DNA of 64,000 nt from Bacteroidales bacterium (GCA_024401855.1 JAKSKH010000010.1:1-64000), one strand, 5' to 3'. Numbered from the stretch's first letter, positions 47,201-57,329 are shown. Program-made: numbers and translations. The notes: a model not told the origin generated them from the sequence alone.

Positions 47201-47508
47201 CCTCCCATGGTGAGGGATTCGCCCGTGGGGCCTATGCCTCCGGCAACGTAGACCTTATGTCCGGCTGAGGATGCCGCCTTTTTTGCCCTTACCGCAGCGT
47301 CGTATGCCATCTTCGCAGCCTCCGATTCTTTCCCGAGCCGCTTCTGCACCAGTCTGTTGGCATTGAAACTGTTTGAAATTATTATATCTGCTCCGGCGTT
47401 TATGTAGGCATTCAGAATTTCTTCTTCCGACAACCCTTTCTGGAGCATTGTTCCCATTGCTCCGTCAAGTATCAGGATTCTTTTTTTTATTTCCTCCAGA
47501 AAGTCCAT
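44245..47508 (-). CDS. metH: Cobalamin-dependent methionine synthase
   Basis: A 1,087-residue enzyme making methionine from homocysteine. ATG at 47508 shares one base with the metF stop and gives [20 protein letters not shown]; the longer frame upstream has no homology. Order: homocysteine domain ([19 protein letters not shown] zinc site), pterin domain ([13 protein letters not shown], ~300-560), cobalamin domain with DVHDIGKN (~700-850) and a reactivation domain (~870-1087, [26 protein letters not shown]). In the last domain the usual Arg of RPAPGYPxCP is Met (IMPGIGYP) and the YFAV-type segment is replaced by [10 protein letters not shown]-adenosylmethionine reactivation may differ. Confidence 0.93.
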   Translation of the reverse strand: MDFLEEIKKRILILDGAMGTMLQKGLSEEEILNAYINAGADIIISNSFNANRLVQKRLGKESEAAKMAYDAAVRAKKAASSAGHKVYVAGGIGPTGESLTMGGSDFETMKCAYAEQIRSLTEGGVDLLLLETCFDALNTKAAICAIEEEKVNLPVLISMTVSDRSGRTLTGQTLEAFYTSVKHCPNLSAFGINCALGAEAMVPFVEEISGFSPLPLIFYPNAGMPDENGQYADSPEKMASVMEKMARRGLINIAGGCCGTTPEHIEAISRALKGLQPRKASAEDKRLKVCGLETTVIDKNLNFTNIGERTNVAGSRKFARMIESEDYAGALEIAAAQIQGGASIIDVNVDDPMLDSTERMRSLLRSIASEPSVSKAAIMIDSSHWETILEGLRNTQGKSIVNSISLRDGEDEFLRKAGMIKSFGAAMVVMAFDEDGQACDFERKIRICERSYRLLTEKAGIEPQDIIFDCNILTIGTGVPEHARFGKDFIEAVRWIKGNLPGALTSGGLSNLSFAFRGNNTVREAMHSCFLYHAIQAGLDMAIVNPQMLQIYDGIEPHLRECVEDVIFDRNENAVARLVEEASRSAVEGGTERKAEGKEEKMTLAEAVVRGCSAGLEPKVLESLAIQGKPLAVIEGPLMEGMEKVGNLFSQGKMFLPQVVKSARIMKDAVEILRPHMNGAEVRRKGPEFLIATVQGDVHDIGKNITATILRCGGFNVTDMGVMVPAEDILDKAAQIKADIIGVSGLITPSLHRMEELCRKMGERGMSTPLFIGGAAATARFTASRLAPLYGNVCYFPDASATAVAAKRFMNDPVSFLEWVKSENERICSLFQNPGTGGNATPVDADGYLKEKVFEDLPLQELRTDDLAPFFDRKLFNMVSGCKDNCGCHAKEALDYLRKKESRVRICARFFECHKEGNVITDGSLRFPILSGAKGLADFFPENDKAQLGIFAIRVSGEEGQDLMEHAARVTLAEAASSYLQERFGRMLPEGMKLIMPGIGYPCCPDHSLKRDILALMPPGLGITLTESCAMIPEASICGFIIAHKNAAFPPMGRITGSILENYAEERGFTKEESALFLGSLETDTNI

Positions 47509-48434
47509 CAGAACAGTTTTGAGATTATATCGATGATGTTGGCCGCCTTTCCCATGGTGTAGAAGTGAATTGCGGGAACTCCATTTGCAAGCAGGTCGCG
47601 GCATTGGGACAGACACCATTCCGTTCCGATTCTGTAACAGGCTCCGTTGTTGTCTGCGTTGGCATTCATTTCTTTTACAAGTTCCTGCGGAATGTCTATC
47701 GAGAACGCTTCAGGCAGGAGAGTCAATTGCCTGAGGGTGGACAGAGGTTTGATGCCGGGGATGATGGGGACGCTTATTCCCGCTTTTCTGCATGCATCCC
47801 TGAAGGAATAGAAACTTCTGTTGTCGAAGAACATCTGGCTTATAATGAAGTCGGCTCCCGCATCGACCTTTTTTTTGAGATTCAGTATGTCGGCTTCCAG
47901 ATTCGGGGCTTCGAAATGTTTCTCGGGATAGCCCCCGACTCCTATGCAGAAGTCTCTGCCGTTGGCTTTCCCGTAACTTCTTATTGCCTGTACAAGTTCC
48001 GATGCGTAACTGTATCCTCCCGGTGTGGGAGTGAATCTTTTTTCTCCGATAAGGCTGTCTCCACGCAGGGCCATCAAGTTGTCTATCCCGAGAAAACTGA
48101 AGTCCGAAAGCTGCCGCCCTATGTCATCCGCGGACGCTCCTCCGCAAATCACATGCGGCACCACTTCGCTTTTGAATTCAGCCTGTATTGCTGCACAGAC
48201 TGCTGTCTGGCTCATCCGGCTTTTTACGGTATGTCTGGAATAGCTTCCGTCTTTCTCCCTTCTGAATTCATATTCCTCCCTGTGGCAGGTTATGTTAATG
48301 AACGGAGGTTCATATTCCTTGAACGGACGTATGGATGACATAAGTTCTTCCCTGCTCACTCCCTTGAGCGGGGGAACAATCTCCAAAGAGGGAAAGGCCT
48401 TCTTCTTGCCTGCAATGATGTCTCCAATTTTCAT
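47508..48434 (-). CDS. metF: Methylenetetrahydrofolate reductase
   Basis: A 308-residue FAD enzyme of the MTHFR TIM-barrel fold that makes 5-methyl-tetrahydrofolate for MetH. Visible are SLEIVPPLKG near the N-terminus, FINITCHREEYEF, VVPHVICGGASADDIG, ALRGDS and ADFIISQMFFDNRSF followed by VPIIPGIKPLST. ATG at 48434 is preferred; a TTG three codons upstream is also in frame. The stop codon overlaps the metH start. Its promoter region is shared with the divergent RND efflux operon. Confidence 0.94.
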   Translation of the reverse strand: MKIGDIIAGKKKAFPSLEIVPPLKGVSREELMSSIRPFKEYEPPFINITCHREEYEFRREKDGSYSRHTVKSRMSQTAVCAAIQAEFKSEVVPHVICGGASADDIGRQLSDFSFLGIDNLMALRGDSLIGEKRFTPTPGGYSYASELVQAIRSYGKANGRDFCIGVGGYPEKHFEAPNLEADILNLKKKVDAGADFIISQMFFDNRSFYSFRDACRKAGISVPIIPGIKPLSTLRQLTLLPEAFSIDIPQELVKEMNANADNNGACYRIGTEWCLSQCRDLLANGVPAIHFYTMGKAANIIDIISKLF

Positions 48435-48494
48435 ATTTTGCAATTATAGTCATTTTCTTTTACAAATCGTCAATTTTGAATAGTAGGGAATACG

Positions 48495-48526
48495 TTTGCA
48501 ATACAACGTTAAAATAAGTACATTTG
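48495..48526 (+). promoter_or_regulatory. Bacteroidales promoter of the RND efflux operon
   Basis: TTTG (48495-48498), 20-bp spacer, TACATTTG (48519-48526): a full match to the -33 / -7 consensus. The adaptor-protein ATG is 30 bp downstream. No operator-like palindrome or regulator gene is visible close by. A divergent promoter for metF lies in the same intergenic space but has no clear -33/-7 pair. Confidence 0.75.
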
Positions 48527-48555
48527 TAGGTTTAAGAACATAACATGTGTATATT

Positions 48556-49665
48556 ATGAAGAAGTTTTTCTTGTTTTCGATGATTGTTCTCGCTGCATGT
48601 TCCTGCGGTCAGTCCGGGAATAAAGCTCAGGAGGAACAGATTCCTGAAAAGAAAGTCACGACTGTTGCCACAAAACATTGTCAGGTCCCCTTCACCCAGT
48701 CGGCGCAGTTGAAGGGTAAAAAAGATATCAGCATCCTCCCCCAGGTCAACGGAACCCTCGAGCAGGTTCTGGTTTCGGAAGGAGACTTTGTAAAGAAAGG
48801 CCAGAAACTTTTTGTCATTAATTCAACGCCGTATCAGGCTGCCTATGACAATGCCGCAGCCGCTGTTGAAATGGCGAAGGCCAAGGTTCAGACACAGGAA
48901 CTTGAAGTCGATGCTACAAGGCAGCTTTACGAGAAAGGTATCGTGTCCGAACACCAGTATACGGTACAGAACAATACCCTCATGATTGCGAAGGCCAGCC
49001 TCGCCGAGGCCCAGGCCGCATTGAAGGATGCAAGGAACAATCTCAACCATACCGTTGTCTGCTCTCCGCATGATGGAGTCATCGGCAACATCTATTACCG
49101 CCAGGGAAGCCTGGTGAACATTATGATGTCTGACCCTCTTACTATCGTCAGTGACAACAGCACCGTGTACGCTTACGTGTCACTGAATTCGGATGTCTAT
49201 ATGGATCTCGTGCGTGAAGCAGGAAACCGCGAGGACATGATTTCATCCATTCCCGAGATGGAACTTCTTCTCGGAAACGGTACGGTATATGAACACAAGG
49301 GCAAGGTTGAGACGATGTCAGGAATCATCGATGACCAGACTGGCGCCATCAGTGTACGCGTCGCATTTCCCAATCCGGACGGAATTCTCGCTGCCGGAGG
49401 GAACGGAACCGTACGCCTTTTCTATGACTATGACGGCATAGTGATTCCACGCAGCGCAACCTATGAGATACAGGACAAGCATTTTGTTTATAAAAGCGTG
49501 AAACAGGATGACAACAGTTTCTACGCTGTTTCCACCCCTGTTGAAGTATATCGTCTTAATGAAGATGAGTATATTGTGTTTAAAGGTTTGACAGACGGAG
49601 ATTCCATTGTCCTAGAAGGTGTCAGGAAGATGACTGACAACATGAAGATCATCCCCCAGGAATAG
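48556..49665 (+). CDS. RND efflux periplasmic adaptor (membrane fusion protein)
   Basis: A 369-residue AcrA/MexA-family lipoprotein; ATG at 48556 gives MKKFFLFSMIVLAACSC with lipid Cys (a GTG 9 bp upstream is an alternative). The lipoyl halves (KKDISILPQVNGTLEQVLVSEGD, VCSPHDGVIGNIYYRQG) flank an alpha-helical hairpin (~90-155), then beta-barrel and membrane-proximal domains. It joins the pump to the outer-membrane channel. It heads the operon behind a good promoter and is 4 bp from the pump gene. Substrate is unknown. Confidence 0.94.
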   Translation: MKKFFLFSMIVLAACSCGQSGNKAQEEQIPEKKVTTVATKHCQVPFTQSAQLKGKKDISILPQVNGTLEQVLVSEGDFVKKGQKLFVINSTPYQAAYDNAAAAVEMAKAKVQTQELEVDATRQLYEKGIVSEHQYTVQNNTLMIAKASLAEAQAALKDARNNLNHTVVCSPHDGVIGNIYYRQGSLVNIMMSDPLTIVSDNSTVYAYVSLNSDVYMDLVREAGNREDMISSIPEMELLLGNGTVYEHKGKVETMSGIIDDQTGAISVRVAFPNPDGILAAGGNGTVRLFYDYDGIVIPRSATYEIQDKHFVYKSVKQDDNSFYAVSTPVEVYRLNEDEYIVFKGLTDGDSIVLEGVRKMTDNMKIIPQE

Positions 49666-49669
49666 GCTT

Positions 49670-52600
49670 ATGCAACTCAAGACTTTCATAAAGAAGCCGG
49701 TACTGAGTTCTGTCATCAGTATCCTTATCGTAATTCTCGGCTATATTGGTTTCAAATCCCTCCCCGTAGAGCAGTATCCCGATATCGCCCCTCCTACCGT
49801 TTACGTTGCAACCTCATACTATGGAGCATCGGCCCAGACTATTCAGAAGTCTGTAATCGCGCCTCTTGAGGAAGCTATCAACGGTGTTGAGAACATGATG
49901 TACATGACATCGAAGGCCGGAAATACCGGAGATGCCGAGATTACTGTATATTTCAAGCAGGGAACCAATCCCGACATGGCCACCGTCAATGTGCAGAACC
50001 GTGTTTCTCAGGCTCTTTCCAAATTGCCCGCCGAAGTTCGTCAGATGGGAGTTCAGACAGTGAAACAGCAGAATTCAATCCTTCAGATTTTCTCAATATC
50101 GTCTCCTGACGACAAATATGACGGCAATTTCCTTGCGAACTACCTGAACATCAATCTAAAGCCCAAGGTGATGAGAGTCTCGGGCGTAGGAAAGTTCGAG
50201 ATGTTCGGTGCCGAATATTCCATGCGCGTATGGCTCAATCCCGATGTCCTTGCAAGCTACAAGCTTGAACCGGATGATATCCTCAATGCCCTTGCAGAAC
50301 AGAATATAGAAGCCGCCACAGGTACTTTCGGCGCACAGAGTCCGGAGCAGATTCAGTATTCCATGGTCTATTCCGGTCGCCTCAAGAGCGTTGAAGAGTT
50401 TGAGAACATTATTGTCCGTCAGAGTGAAAACGGTGAAGTCCTTTATCTGGGACAGGTTGCAAAAGTGGAGCTTGGGGCTGAGCATTATACTTTCGAAAGT
50501 CAGATAAACGGTCATGCCGGAGCAATCTGTGTCGTATATCAGACGGCGGGTTCCAATGCCAAGACCGTCAATGAGGAAATTGAAACCCTGCTCAAGGCTG
50601 AACAGGAACTCCGCCCGGAACTTAAGTTTGATATTCTCATGAATACGAACGACTTCCTCAATGCTTCCATGCATGAGGTTGTCAAGACCCTGATCGAGGC
50701 GCTTCTTCTCGTTGTTCTCATTGTACTTCTCTTCCTGCATGACTGGCAGTCAACCCTTATTCCTTTCGTTGGAATTATAGTCTCCCTTATCGGAACGTTC
50801 GCTTTCATGCTTGCGGCGGGTTTCTCTGTCAATCTCATCTCCCTCTTCGCGCTCGTGCTTGTGATAGGTACTGTTGTGGATGACAGTATAGTTGTGGTCG
50901 AGGCTGTTCATGAAAAACTCGATTCAGGCTATCAGTCGTCCATGAAGGCGTCCATTGATGCCATGGGTGAAATCACAACGGCGGTAATCACATCCTCGCT
51001 CGTCTTTATGGCCGTCTTCATTCCGGTAAGTATGATGCCCGGAACGAGTGGAACCTTCTTCCGTCAGTTCGGTCTTACAATGGCTGTTGCCGTAGGTATC
51101 TCCGCCATCAATGCCCTTACTTTGTCTCCTGCGCTCTGCGCTATTCTCATCAAACCGACCAAGGCTCAGAAAGATGGAGCGAAGCCCGGCATTTACAAAC
51201 GCTTCTCCATAGCTTTCGATACAGCATTCTTCAAGTGGAGCGACAAATACAAGAACGGAATCCGTCCTTTCATCAAACGACCCTGGATTGCTCTGCTTAT
51301 TGTTGCCGCTTCCGTTGTCCTTATGGTCTGGTCCATCAAGAATACTCCTTCCGGTTTTGTCCCTCAGGAAGACAAGGGAATGTTCATCTGTGATGTGGTA
51401 ATGCCTTCCGGCACTTCTTTGAAGGTGACAGAGGACACGATGATTAAACTTGCTGAAGACATCAGGCAGATTGATGATGTCGTGAATGTGGGCATGACAG
51501 CCGGCTACGGCTTTATTTCCGGCAGGGAGTCCAATTCCGGCTTCCTTATAGTCACCCTGAAGAACTGGGAGGAACGTGATTTCATGTCGATATATTCCGT
51601 GATGTCCGAACTCTATAATGATATAGGACCGAATTATCCCGATGCGACCCTCATGCCTTTCATGATGCCCATGATTCCCGGTTACGGTTCTTCTTCAGAT
51701 GCCGAGATTTACCTTCAGGACAAGACGGGAGGGGATATCGTCGACTTCGTTCAGATGAGAGATGAATTCATCAAAGCTCTTTCTTCCGACCCTGCTATCG
51801 GTTCGGCTTATTCCAACTTTACCATTGACAATCCCCAGTGGCTTGTCAATGTGGACGTTGCCAAGTGTCACAGGGCAGGCGTTACCGTGAATAAAGTCAT
51901 GTCTACGCTTTCCGCTTATGTTGGAGGCGCTTACATCAACGATGTCAACTTCTTCGGAAAAACATATAAGGTAATGGTTCAGGGTACTCCCGAAAGCCAT
52001 GTGGATGAGAGGTCCCTGAATACAATGTATGTCAGAACTTCATCAGGACAGATGTCTCCGTTGAGCAATTTCCTTTCCCTCAGGAGAATCTACGGCTCAA
52101 CGAATCTTTCCAGATATAATCTCTTGAATTCCATTCAGCTGAATGCGACTCCAGCCCCGGGCTATTCTACCGGTGATTTAATCTCCGCTGTGAAGAAAGT
52201 TGCCGGCAACACACTTTCCAATGAGTATTCCTATGAGTTCGGCGGAATGACCAGAGAACAGAGCAAGGGCTCCAGCATGATGGTGATCTTCGGTATCTCC
52301 GCATTGTTGATTTTCCTCATTCTTGCCTGTCTTTATGAGAGTTATGTCGTTCCTTTCTCAATTATGCTCTCCGTACCTCTTGGACTTATGGGAGCTTTCC
52401 TCTTTACGAAAATCTTCGGACTTGACAATAATATCTACCTGCAGACAGGTGTGGTAATGCTCATAGGACTTCTATCCAAGACCGGTATTCTCATTGTCGA
52501 GTTCGCCCTTCAAAAACGCCACGAAGGTCTGAGCATTGTGGATTCTGCTCTGGAGGCCGCCAAGGCACGTCTTCGTCCTATCATGATGACCGCCGGAACA

Positions 52601-52804
52601 ATGGTTATCGGCCTTATTCCCTTGCTTACCAGCAGCGGAGCCGGCGCCATGGGTAATATCAGTCTCGGTGTCGGGGCCATTTTCGGAATGCTGATAGGGT
52701 GTATAGGTCTTCTCTTCCTTGTACCTTCTCTGTTTGTCATTTTCCAGACCATACAGGAAAAGATTAAACCTCTGGATAAAGAAAAAGAGTATGAACAATA
52801 TTAA
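49670..52804 (+). CDS. RND (HAE1-type) multidrug efflux pump
   Basis: A 1,044-residue proton-driven transporter of the AcrB/MexB type: twelve transmembrane segments and two large periplasmic loops. LPVEQYPDIAPPTVYVATSYYGAS is the family N-terminal periplasmic start, GTVVDDSIVVVEAVHE holds the two Asp of the proton relay, and PLGLMGAFLFTKIFGLDNNIYLQ with the last helices are typical. Length is normal. It is between the adaptor (4 bp) and the outer-membrane factor (14-bp overlap). Drug, bile-salt or metabolite export is inferred. Confidence 0.96.
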   Translation: MQLKTFIKKPVLSSVISILIVILGYIGFKSLPVEQYPDIAPPTVYVATSYYGASAQTIQKSVIAPLEEAINGVENMMYMTSKAGNTGDAEITVYFKQGTNPDMATVNVQNRVSQALSKLPAEVRQMGVQTVKQQNSILQIFSISSPDDKYDGNFLANYLNINLKPKVMRVSGVGKFEMFGAEYSMRVWLNPDVLASYKLEPDDILNALAEQNIEAATGTFGAQSPEQIQYSMVYSGRLKSVEEFENIIVRQSENGEVLYLGQVAKVELGAEHYTFESQINGHAGAICVVYQTAGSNAKTVNEEIETLLKAEQELRPELKFDILMNTNDFLNASMHEVVKTLIEALLLVVLIVLLFLHDWQSTLIPFVGIIVSLIGTFAFMLAAGFSVNLISLFALVLVIGTVVDDSIVVVEAVHEKLDSGYQSSMKASIDAMGEITTAVITSSLVFMAVFIPVSMMPGTSGTFFRQFGLTMAVAVGISAINALTLSPALCAILIKPTKAQKDGAKPGIYKRFSIAFDTAFFKWSDKYKNGIRPFIKRPWIALLIVAASVVLMVWSIKNTPSGFVPQEDKGMFICDVVMPSGTSLKVTEDTMIKLAEDIRQIDDVVNVGMTAGYGFISGRESNSGFLIVTLKNWEERDFMSIYSVMSELYNDIGPNYPDATLMPFMMPMIPGYGSSSDAEIYLQDKTGGDIVDFVQMRDEFIKALSSDPAIGSAYSNFTIDNPQWLVNVDVAKCHRAGVTVNKVMSTLSAYVGGAYINDVNFFGKTYKVMVQGTPESHVDERSLNTMYVRTSSGQMSPLSNFLSLRRIYGSTNLSRYNLLNSIQLNATPAPGYSTGDLISAVKKVAGNTLSNEYSYEFGGMTREQSKGSSMMVIFGISALLIFLILACLYESYVVPFSIMLSVPLGLMGAFLFTKIFGLDNNIYLQTGVVMLIGLLSKTGILIVEFALQKRHEGLSIVDSALEAAKARLRPIMMTAGTMVIGLIPLLTSSGAGAMGNISLGVGAIFGMLIGCIGLLFLVPSLFVIFQTIQEKIKPLDKEKEYEQY

Positions 52805-54104
52805 TAAATTCATTGTATTTGCATTTGTTTCCGCTTTCCTTTGCTCATGTGGCATATATGGAAAGTATCAGTCCGTGACCGCTGAGGAAGCGGAGCAGAT
52901 CAGAATTCCTTCGTATACGGAAATTTTCCGTGAACCGGAACTGTTGAGTCTTATTGACACAGCTCTTGCCAATAATCTGGACCTCAAGATTGCTCATCTT
53001 CGGGTTCAGCAGGCCGATGCTGTAGTCAAGGCTGCAAAACTGGCTTATCTGCCCCGCCTTTTTGCGGGTGCGCAGCCTGCGGTTTCCCTGACTGCATTCA
53101 AATCAGATGGAAATACGGTACGTGATTGGTCGTATACTTTCGGGACAGCATCCTGGGAAATCGATATCTTCGGCCGTCTTACCAATCAAAAGCGCATAGC
53201 CCAGGTTAACAGGGAACAGCTTGCCGATTATGAGCAGGCCGCCCGTGTAGAACTCATCGCCGCGGTTGCCACCCTGTATTATAACCTTCAGGTACTGGAC
53301 GCCCAGATTGAAGCTACCGATGCGGCGGAACAGAACTGGGAGAAATCTGTCTATACCATGAAGGAGATGAAAAAAGCCGGTTTGAACGATGAGGCGGCTG
53401 TATCGCAGTTTGAGGGTTCCTACTACAGCACCAAAGCCGCATCTAAAGCCCTACGCCTTTTAAGGACACAGGCTGAAAATGCCATGCTGCTCATTCTCTG
53501 CAAGGAGGACGGTGCCATTCTTCGCGGTAAACTCAATCCCCAGACAGACAATTCCATCATCGAATCCATCGATTTGCGTGTCCTCCGTACGCGTCCTGAC
53601 GTCAATGCTTCAGAAATGAATCTCGCGTCCGCTTTTTACAATGCAAACCTTGCGCGTGCAAACTGTTGTCCGTCCATCAATATCGGCGGAACCATAGGCT
53701 GGGCCAACGGCTCAGTCATCTACAACGCTGTAGGTGGTTTGCTACAGCCTTTATTCAATGCCGGCCAGAACATCCTTGCCGTCCGTGTAAGCAAAAGCAA
53801 ACTTGAAGAGGCGGAAATGGCTTACACAAATTCCCTTCTTACTGCAGGCAATGAAGTCAACGACGCTTTGGCAGCACGCAAATCCTATATAGACAGAGTT
53901 GATGATTACAGCAAGCGCGTCGAGTCAATGACCAGGGCTCTCGATGCCACACAATTCAAAATGAGCCTGGGGCGCGGAACATATCTTGAGGTCCTCAATG
54001 CCCAGAACGAACTTCTAGATGCACAGATGTCCATGATAGAAAATTCCGGAAACATACTCATTTCTGCCGTGGATCTGTATCATGCCATTGGAGGAGGAAA
54101 ATGA
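52791..54104 (+). CDS. TolC/OprM-family outer-membrane efflux lipoprotein
   Basis: A 437-residue channel protein; ATG at 52791 gives the signal MNNINKFIVFAFVSAFLCSC with lipid Cys20, overlapping the pump stop by 14 bp. Two repeats of long helices are seen (AALYYNLQVLDAQIEATD and the second coil AYTNSLLTAGNEVNDALAA) with beta segments between. It completes a tripartite pump with the two preceding genes. Its stop codon overlaps the GH78 start as ATGA, so the rhamnosidase is coupled to the pump operon. Confidence 0.93.
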   Translation: MNNINKFIVFAFVSAFLCSCGIYGKYQSVTAEEAEQIRIPSYTEIFREPELLSLIDTALANNLDLKIAHLRVQQADAVVKAAKLAYLPRLFAGAQPAVSLTAFKSDGNTVRDWSYTFGTASWEIDIFGRLTNQKRIAQVNREQLADYEQAARVELIAAVATLYYNLQVLDAQIEATDAAEQNWEKSVYTMKEMKKAGLNDEAAVSQFEGSYYSTKAASKALRLLRTQAENAMLLILCKEDGAILRGKLNPQTDNSIIESIDLRVLRTRPDVNASEMNLASAFYNANLARANCCPSINIGGTIGWANGSVIYNAVGGLLQPLFNAGQNILAVRVSKSKLEEAEMAYTNSLLTAGNEVNDALAARKSYIDRVDDYSKRVESMTRALDATQFKMSLGRGTYLEVLNAQNELLDAQMSMIENSGNILISAVDLYHAIGGGK

Positions 54105-56674
54105 GACACGTAATTCCTTTTTGCATATCCGTATTCTTCCTGGCCGTTTCCTGCACAGGGCCGCATGCGTCCGATTTGAAGTGCGAGAATCTTTGTGACC
54201 CTTTGGGAATAGACAGCGCATCTCCTCATTTCTCCTGGTTTCTTTCCGGGGAAATCTCCTCACAGAAAGCCTACCGCATTCAGGTTTCCTCTGATCCCGA
54301 TATACTTGAAAAAGGGAAAGCTGATTTGTGGGACAGTGGAAAGGTGGATTCTGACGCCTCTGTCATGATACCATATTCAGGCATCTCCCTTAATTCCCGG
54401 GATGAGTGCTTCTGGCGCGTTAAAATCTGGAATGAAAATGACAAATCCGGGGGTTGGAGCAGGATTGCCCGTTTTTCAATAGGTCTTCTTGACGGAATGG
54501 CGGGAGAATACATAGGAGCATTCGAAGGCAGCGGTGAAGCTCCCAGATTCGTAAGTTCATTCAATGCAGTCAGGGGGCTTGAATATTTTGTCCATGTCAA
54601 TTCGTTGGGTTATCATGAACTCTTTGTCAATGGTAAAAGAATAGGTGATGCCGTAATGGTTCCTGCCGTTTCCCAAATGGACAGAACTTCCCTGATAATC
54701 ACTTACGATATAAGTGACTGTGTTGTTTCCGGAGAGAATAGTATTGAAATCTGGGCAGGGGCCGGTTGGTACCGTAAACACACTTTTAACGCAGTCTATG
54801 ACGGACCTCTGGTCAACGTCCAGGTGGAAGAGAAGGACAAAGGGGGAAAATGGAATACCATACAGACCACAGGTTCCCACTGGAAAGCCCTCAGAAGCGG
54901 CTACACTGAACCGGGAAGCTGGCTTTCCTATCAGTTTGTCGGTGAAAATGCCGATGCAAGAGTTTTCGGGAACAGCGATTATGAACCTGTTGATGTTGTC
55001 TGTATAAACGGAATCAGGGCCGTACCCGTAATGTGCGAACCTAATCTTGTGTATGAGACTTTCAATCCTGTTTCCATCAAGTCTCTGGACAAGCTTTGCG
55101 GTTATGAGTCCGACGGGCCTTTCTATGTTGCGGATATGGGAAAGAACTTCACAGGCCAGATGGAGTATCATTTCCCCGCCATGCCGGTAGGTTCCGTTGT
55201 AACCGTCCTCTATTCAGACAATGACAGACCTTCCGAATTCTCCGAACAGGATTGTTTCATCTCTTCAGGCAGAGAGGGGGGAGATACCTTCAGACATCAT
55301 TTCGCCCATCATTCGTTCAGATATGCTTATTTTGTCGGTTTGAATTCAGTTCCATCGGCAGGGGACATTACGGCGTACCGTTTCCATACCGGATTTGCCG
55401 ATGCCTCCTCCTTTGAATGTTCAGACCCTGACATGAATGCAATCCATGACATGGTCAAATATACATTGGCAAATCTTTCCTTCAGCGGATATCAGGTTGA
55501 TTGTCCGCATATCGAACGGTTAGGCTACGGTGGCGACGGCAACTCCTCTACTATGTCCATGCAGACCATGTTCGAAGCCGCGCCTATGTATATCAACTGG
55601 CTTACTGCATGGAAAGACGTGATCCATGAAGACGGAGGCCTTCCGCATACCGCTCCTTGCCCTATCAGGGCAGGTGGAGGTCCATACTGGTGTGGATTCC
55701 CTATCATGGCCTCGTACCGTTCTCTCATCAATTATGGCGACAGCCGTATGATAGAGCGTTTTTATCCGGTCATGAAACATTGGCTCGATTATGTTGACGC
55801 CTATACCGTAGACGGTCTCCTTCATGCGTGGCCGGACACGGATTACCGCGGGTGGTATCTTGGAGACTGGATTCCTCCATTTGAAGATGAAGCAAAGAAT
55901 CCGGAATCCGTTGACCTTGTGAACAACTGCTCCCTCAGCCAGAATTATTCGGCCCTTGCAGAAATAGCCGGGGCGCTCGGCATTGAGGAGGACAGAATAC
56001 TTTTCACCGAAAGGAAGGAAGCGTTGAACAAACGCATCCATGATCAATTCTTCCACCCTGAATCCAATACCTATGGTACCGGTACGCAGATAGATATGGC
56101 ATATCCCATGCTCGTCGGCGCCGTTCCTGCCGGGTATTATCCTTTGATTAAGGATTCATTCCACCATATTGTTTCCGATAGGTATGAAGGACACCTGTCA
56201 ACCGGGCTTGTCGGTGTTCCCGTTGTCACCGAATGCTGTGTGGTCAACAAGGATGTCCAGCTAATGTACGATATGCTCAAGCGGCATGATTACCCGGGCT
56301 ATCTCTACATGATCGACAACGGAGCCACAACAACATGGGAATATTGGGATGATGATGCCAGAAGTCATTTCCATAATTGTTTCAATGGAATAGGTACATG
56401 GTTCTACCAGGCTTTGGGCGGATTGCTTCCCCTTGCGCCCGGATACAGACAGTTTTCCGTTGAACCGCAGGTTCCTGACGGGATTGATTGGGTGGATGTC
56501 TCTAAACTTACCCCGTATGGAGAAATCAGGGTTTCCTGGAAGAAGGAGGGAGGTATTGTAGTATGCAATATTCAGGTTCCTGCCGGAAGTACGGCCAGGT
56601 ATATATTCCCGGACGGCTCATTCGAGTTGCTTAATCCCGGTAACCATACCGTTGAATTTAAATCAATTAACTGA
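54101..56674 (+). CDS. GH78 alpha-L-rhamnosidase lipoprotein
   Basis: An 857-residue family 78 rhamnosidase. The signal ends LAVSC. N-terminal beta domains begin at LKCENLCDPLGIDSASPHFSW; an F-type beta sandwich (HVNSLGYHELFVNGKRIGD) follows, and the (alpha/alpha)6 catalytic barrel has DCPHIERLGYGGD (residues 467-479), in which the acidic residues Glu472 and Asp479 are the expected catalytic positions. The C-terminal domain ends RYIFPDGSFELLNPG. Usual length. It starts in an ATGA overlap with the outer-membrane efflux gene, an odd partnership that suggests the pump and rhamnoside use are linked, or that this is simply a translational read-through operon. Confidence 0.92.
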   Translation: MRHVIPFCISVFFLAVSCTGPHASDLKCENLCDPLGIDSASPHFSWFLSGEISSQKAYRIQVSSDPDILEKGKADLWDSGKVDSDASVMIPYSGISLNSRDECFWRVKIWNENDKSGGWSRIARFSIGLLDGMAGEYIGAFEGSGEAPRFVSSFNAVRGLEYFVHVNSLGYHELFVNGKRIGDAVMVPAVSQMDRTSLIITYDISDCVVSGENSIEIWAGAGWYRKHTFNAVYDGPLVNVQVEEKDKGGKWNTIQTTGSHWKALRSGYTEPGSWLSYQFVGENADARVFGNSDYEPVDVVCINGIRAVPVMCEPNLVYETFNPVSIKSLDKLCGYESDGPFYVADMGKNFTGQMEYHFPAMPVGSVVTVLYSDNDRPSEFSEQDCFISSGREGGDTFRHHFAHHSFRYAYFVGLNSVPSAGDITAYRFHTGFADASSFECSDPDMNAIHDMVKYTLANLSFSGYQVDCPHIERLGYGGDGNSSTMSMQTMFEAAPMYINWLTAWKDVIHEDGGLPHTAPCPIRAGGGPYWCGFPIMASYRSLINYGDSRMIERFYPVMKHWLDYVDAYTVDGLLHAWPDTDYRGWYLGDWIPPFEDEAKNPESVDLVNNCSLSQNYSALAEIAGALGIEEDRILFTERKEALNKRIHDQFFHPESNTYGTGTQIDMAYPMLVGAVPAGYYPLIKDSFHHIVSDRYEGHLSTGLVGVPVVTECCVVNKDVQLMYDMLKRHDYPGYLYMIDNGATTTWEYWDDDARSHFHNCFNGIGTWFYQALGGLLPLAPGYRQFSVEPQVPDGIDWVDVSKLTPYGEIRVSWKKEGGIVVCNIQVPAGSTARYIFPDGSFELLNPGNHTVEFKSIN

Positions 56675-56717
56675 TTACTTTATAATTAATATCAACTAAT
56701 TTCAAAAAATCAAGATT

Positions 56718-57281
56718 ATGGCTAAATGGATTTGCCCTGTTTGCGGTTATGTTCACGAAGGTGACGCCGCTCCCGAATTCTGCCCTCAGTGCAAGGTTCC
56801 AGGATCTAAGTTCAAGAAAATGGAAGAGACGGAATATCTTCAGTTCGTTACAGAACATGTTATTGGTATTGCCAAGGATATCCCTCAGAATGAGGAAGGC
56901 GCTTTTGTTCTTCAGGGTCTGAAGGATCATTTCAACGGTGAGTGCTGTGAGGTCGGCATGTATCTGGCGATGAGCCGTCAGGCAGACCGTGAAGGCTATC
57001 CGGAGATTGCAGAGGCTTTCAAACGTTATGCTATGGAAGAGGCGGACCATGCATCACGTTTCGCCGAGATGCTCGGAGAGGTTGTATGGGATACCAAAAC
57101 TAATGTACAGAAGAGAATGCTTGCCGAGCAGGGCGCATGCCAGGGCAAGATGGATATAGCAAAGGCAGCCAAGAATCTCGGTCTTGATGCAATTCATGAT
57201 TCCGTTCATGAAATGGCGAAGGACGAAGCTCGTCACGGTTCCGGTTTTGAAGGCCTTTTCAACCGTTATTTCAAAAAATAA
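56718..57281 (+). CDS. Reverse-rubrerythrin type peroxidase
   Basis: A 187-residue non-heme di-iron protein for peroxide defence in anaerobes. The rubredoxin domain lies N-terminally (CPVCGY and CPQC, Cys6, 9, 22, 25), ahead of the ferritin-like four-helix domain ([18 protein letters not shown] and DEARHG with iron-binding ExxH motifs). In classical rubrerythrin the rubredoxin is at the C-terminus, so this is the 'reverse' type. It lies with Bcp 64 bp downstream, suggesting a small oxidative-stress pair. The region upstream (56675-56717) has no clear promoter. Confidence 0.92.
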   Translation: MAKWICPVCGYVHEGDAAPEFCPQCKVPGSKFKKMEETEYLQFVTEHVIGIAKDIPQNEEGAFVLQGLKDHFNGECCEVGMYLAMSRQADREGYPEIAEAFKRYAMEEADHASRFAEMLGEVVWDTKTNVQKRMLAEQGACQGKMDIAKAAKNLGLDAIHDSVHEMAKDEARHGSGFEGLFNRYFKK

Positions 57282-57300
57282 GTCCTGTTTTAATTCTTTT

Positions 57301-57329
57301 GAGCCGTCGGGGACAATCCGCGACGGCTC
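57301..57329 (+). terminator. Hairpin after the rubrerythrin gene
   Basis: Stem GAGCCGTCG / CGACGGCTC (57301-57309 with 57321-57329), 11-nt loop, followed by the weak T-run ATATATTTT. It may end the rubrerythrin transcript or attenuate read-through into bcp. Confidence 0.6.

Noticed and set aside
47509..47619. Upstream extension of metH by 37 codons
   Set aside because: The extension runs through the end of metF in another frame and has no homology to the homocysteine domain; the ATG overlapping the metF stop is used instead.
48435..48546. Possible cobalamin or SAM riboswitch upstream of metF-metH
   Set aside because: Only about 110 bp between the divergent starts, A/T-rich, with no visible multi-helix structure or B12-box-like sequence.
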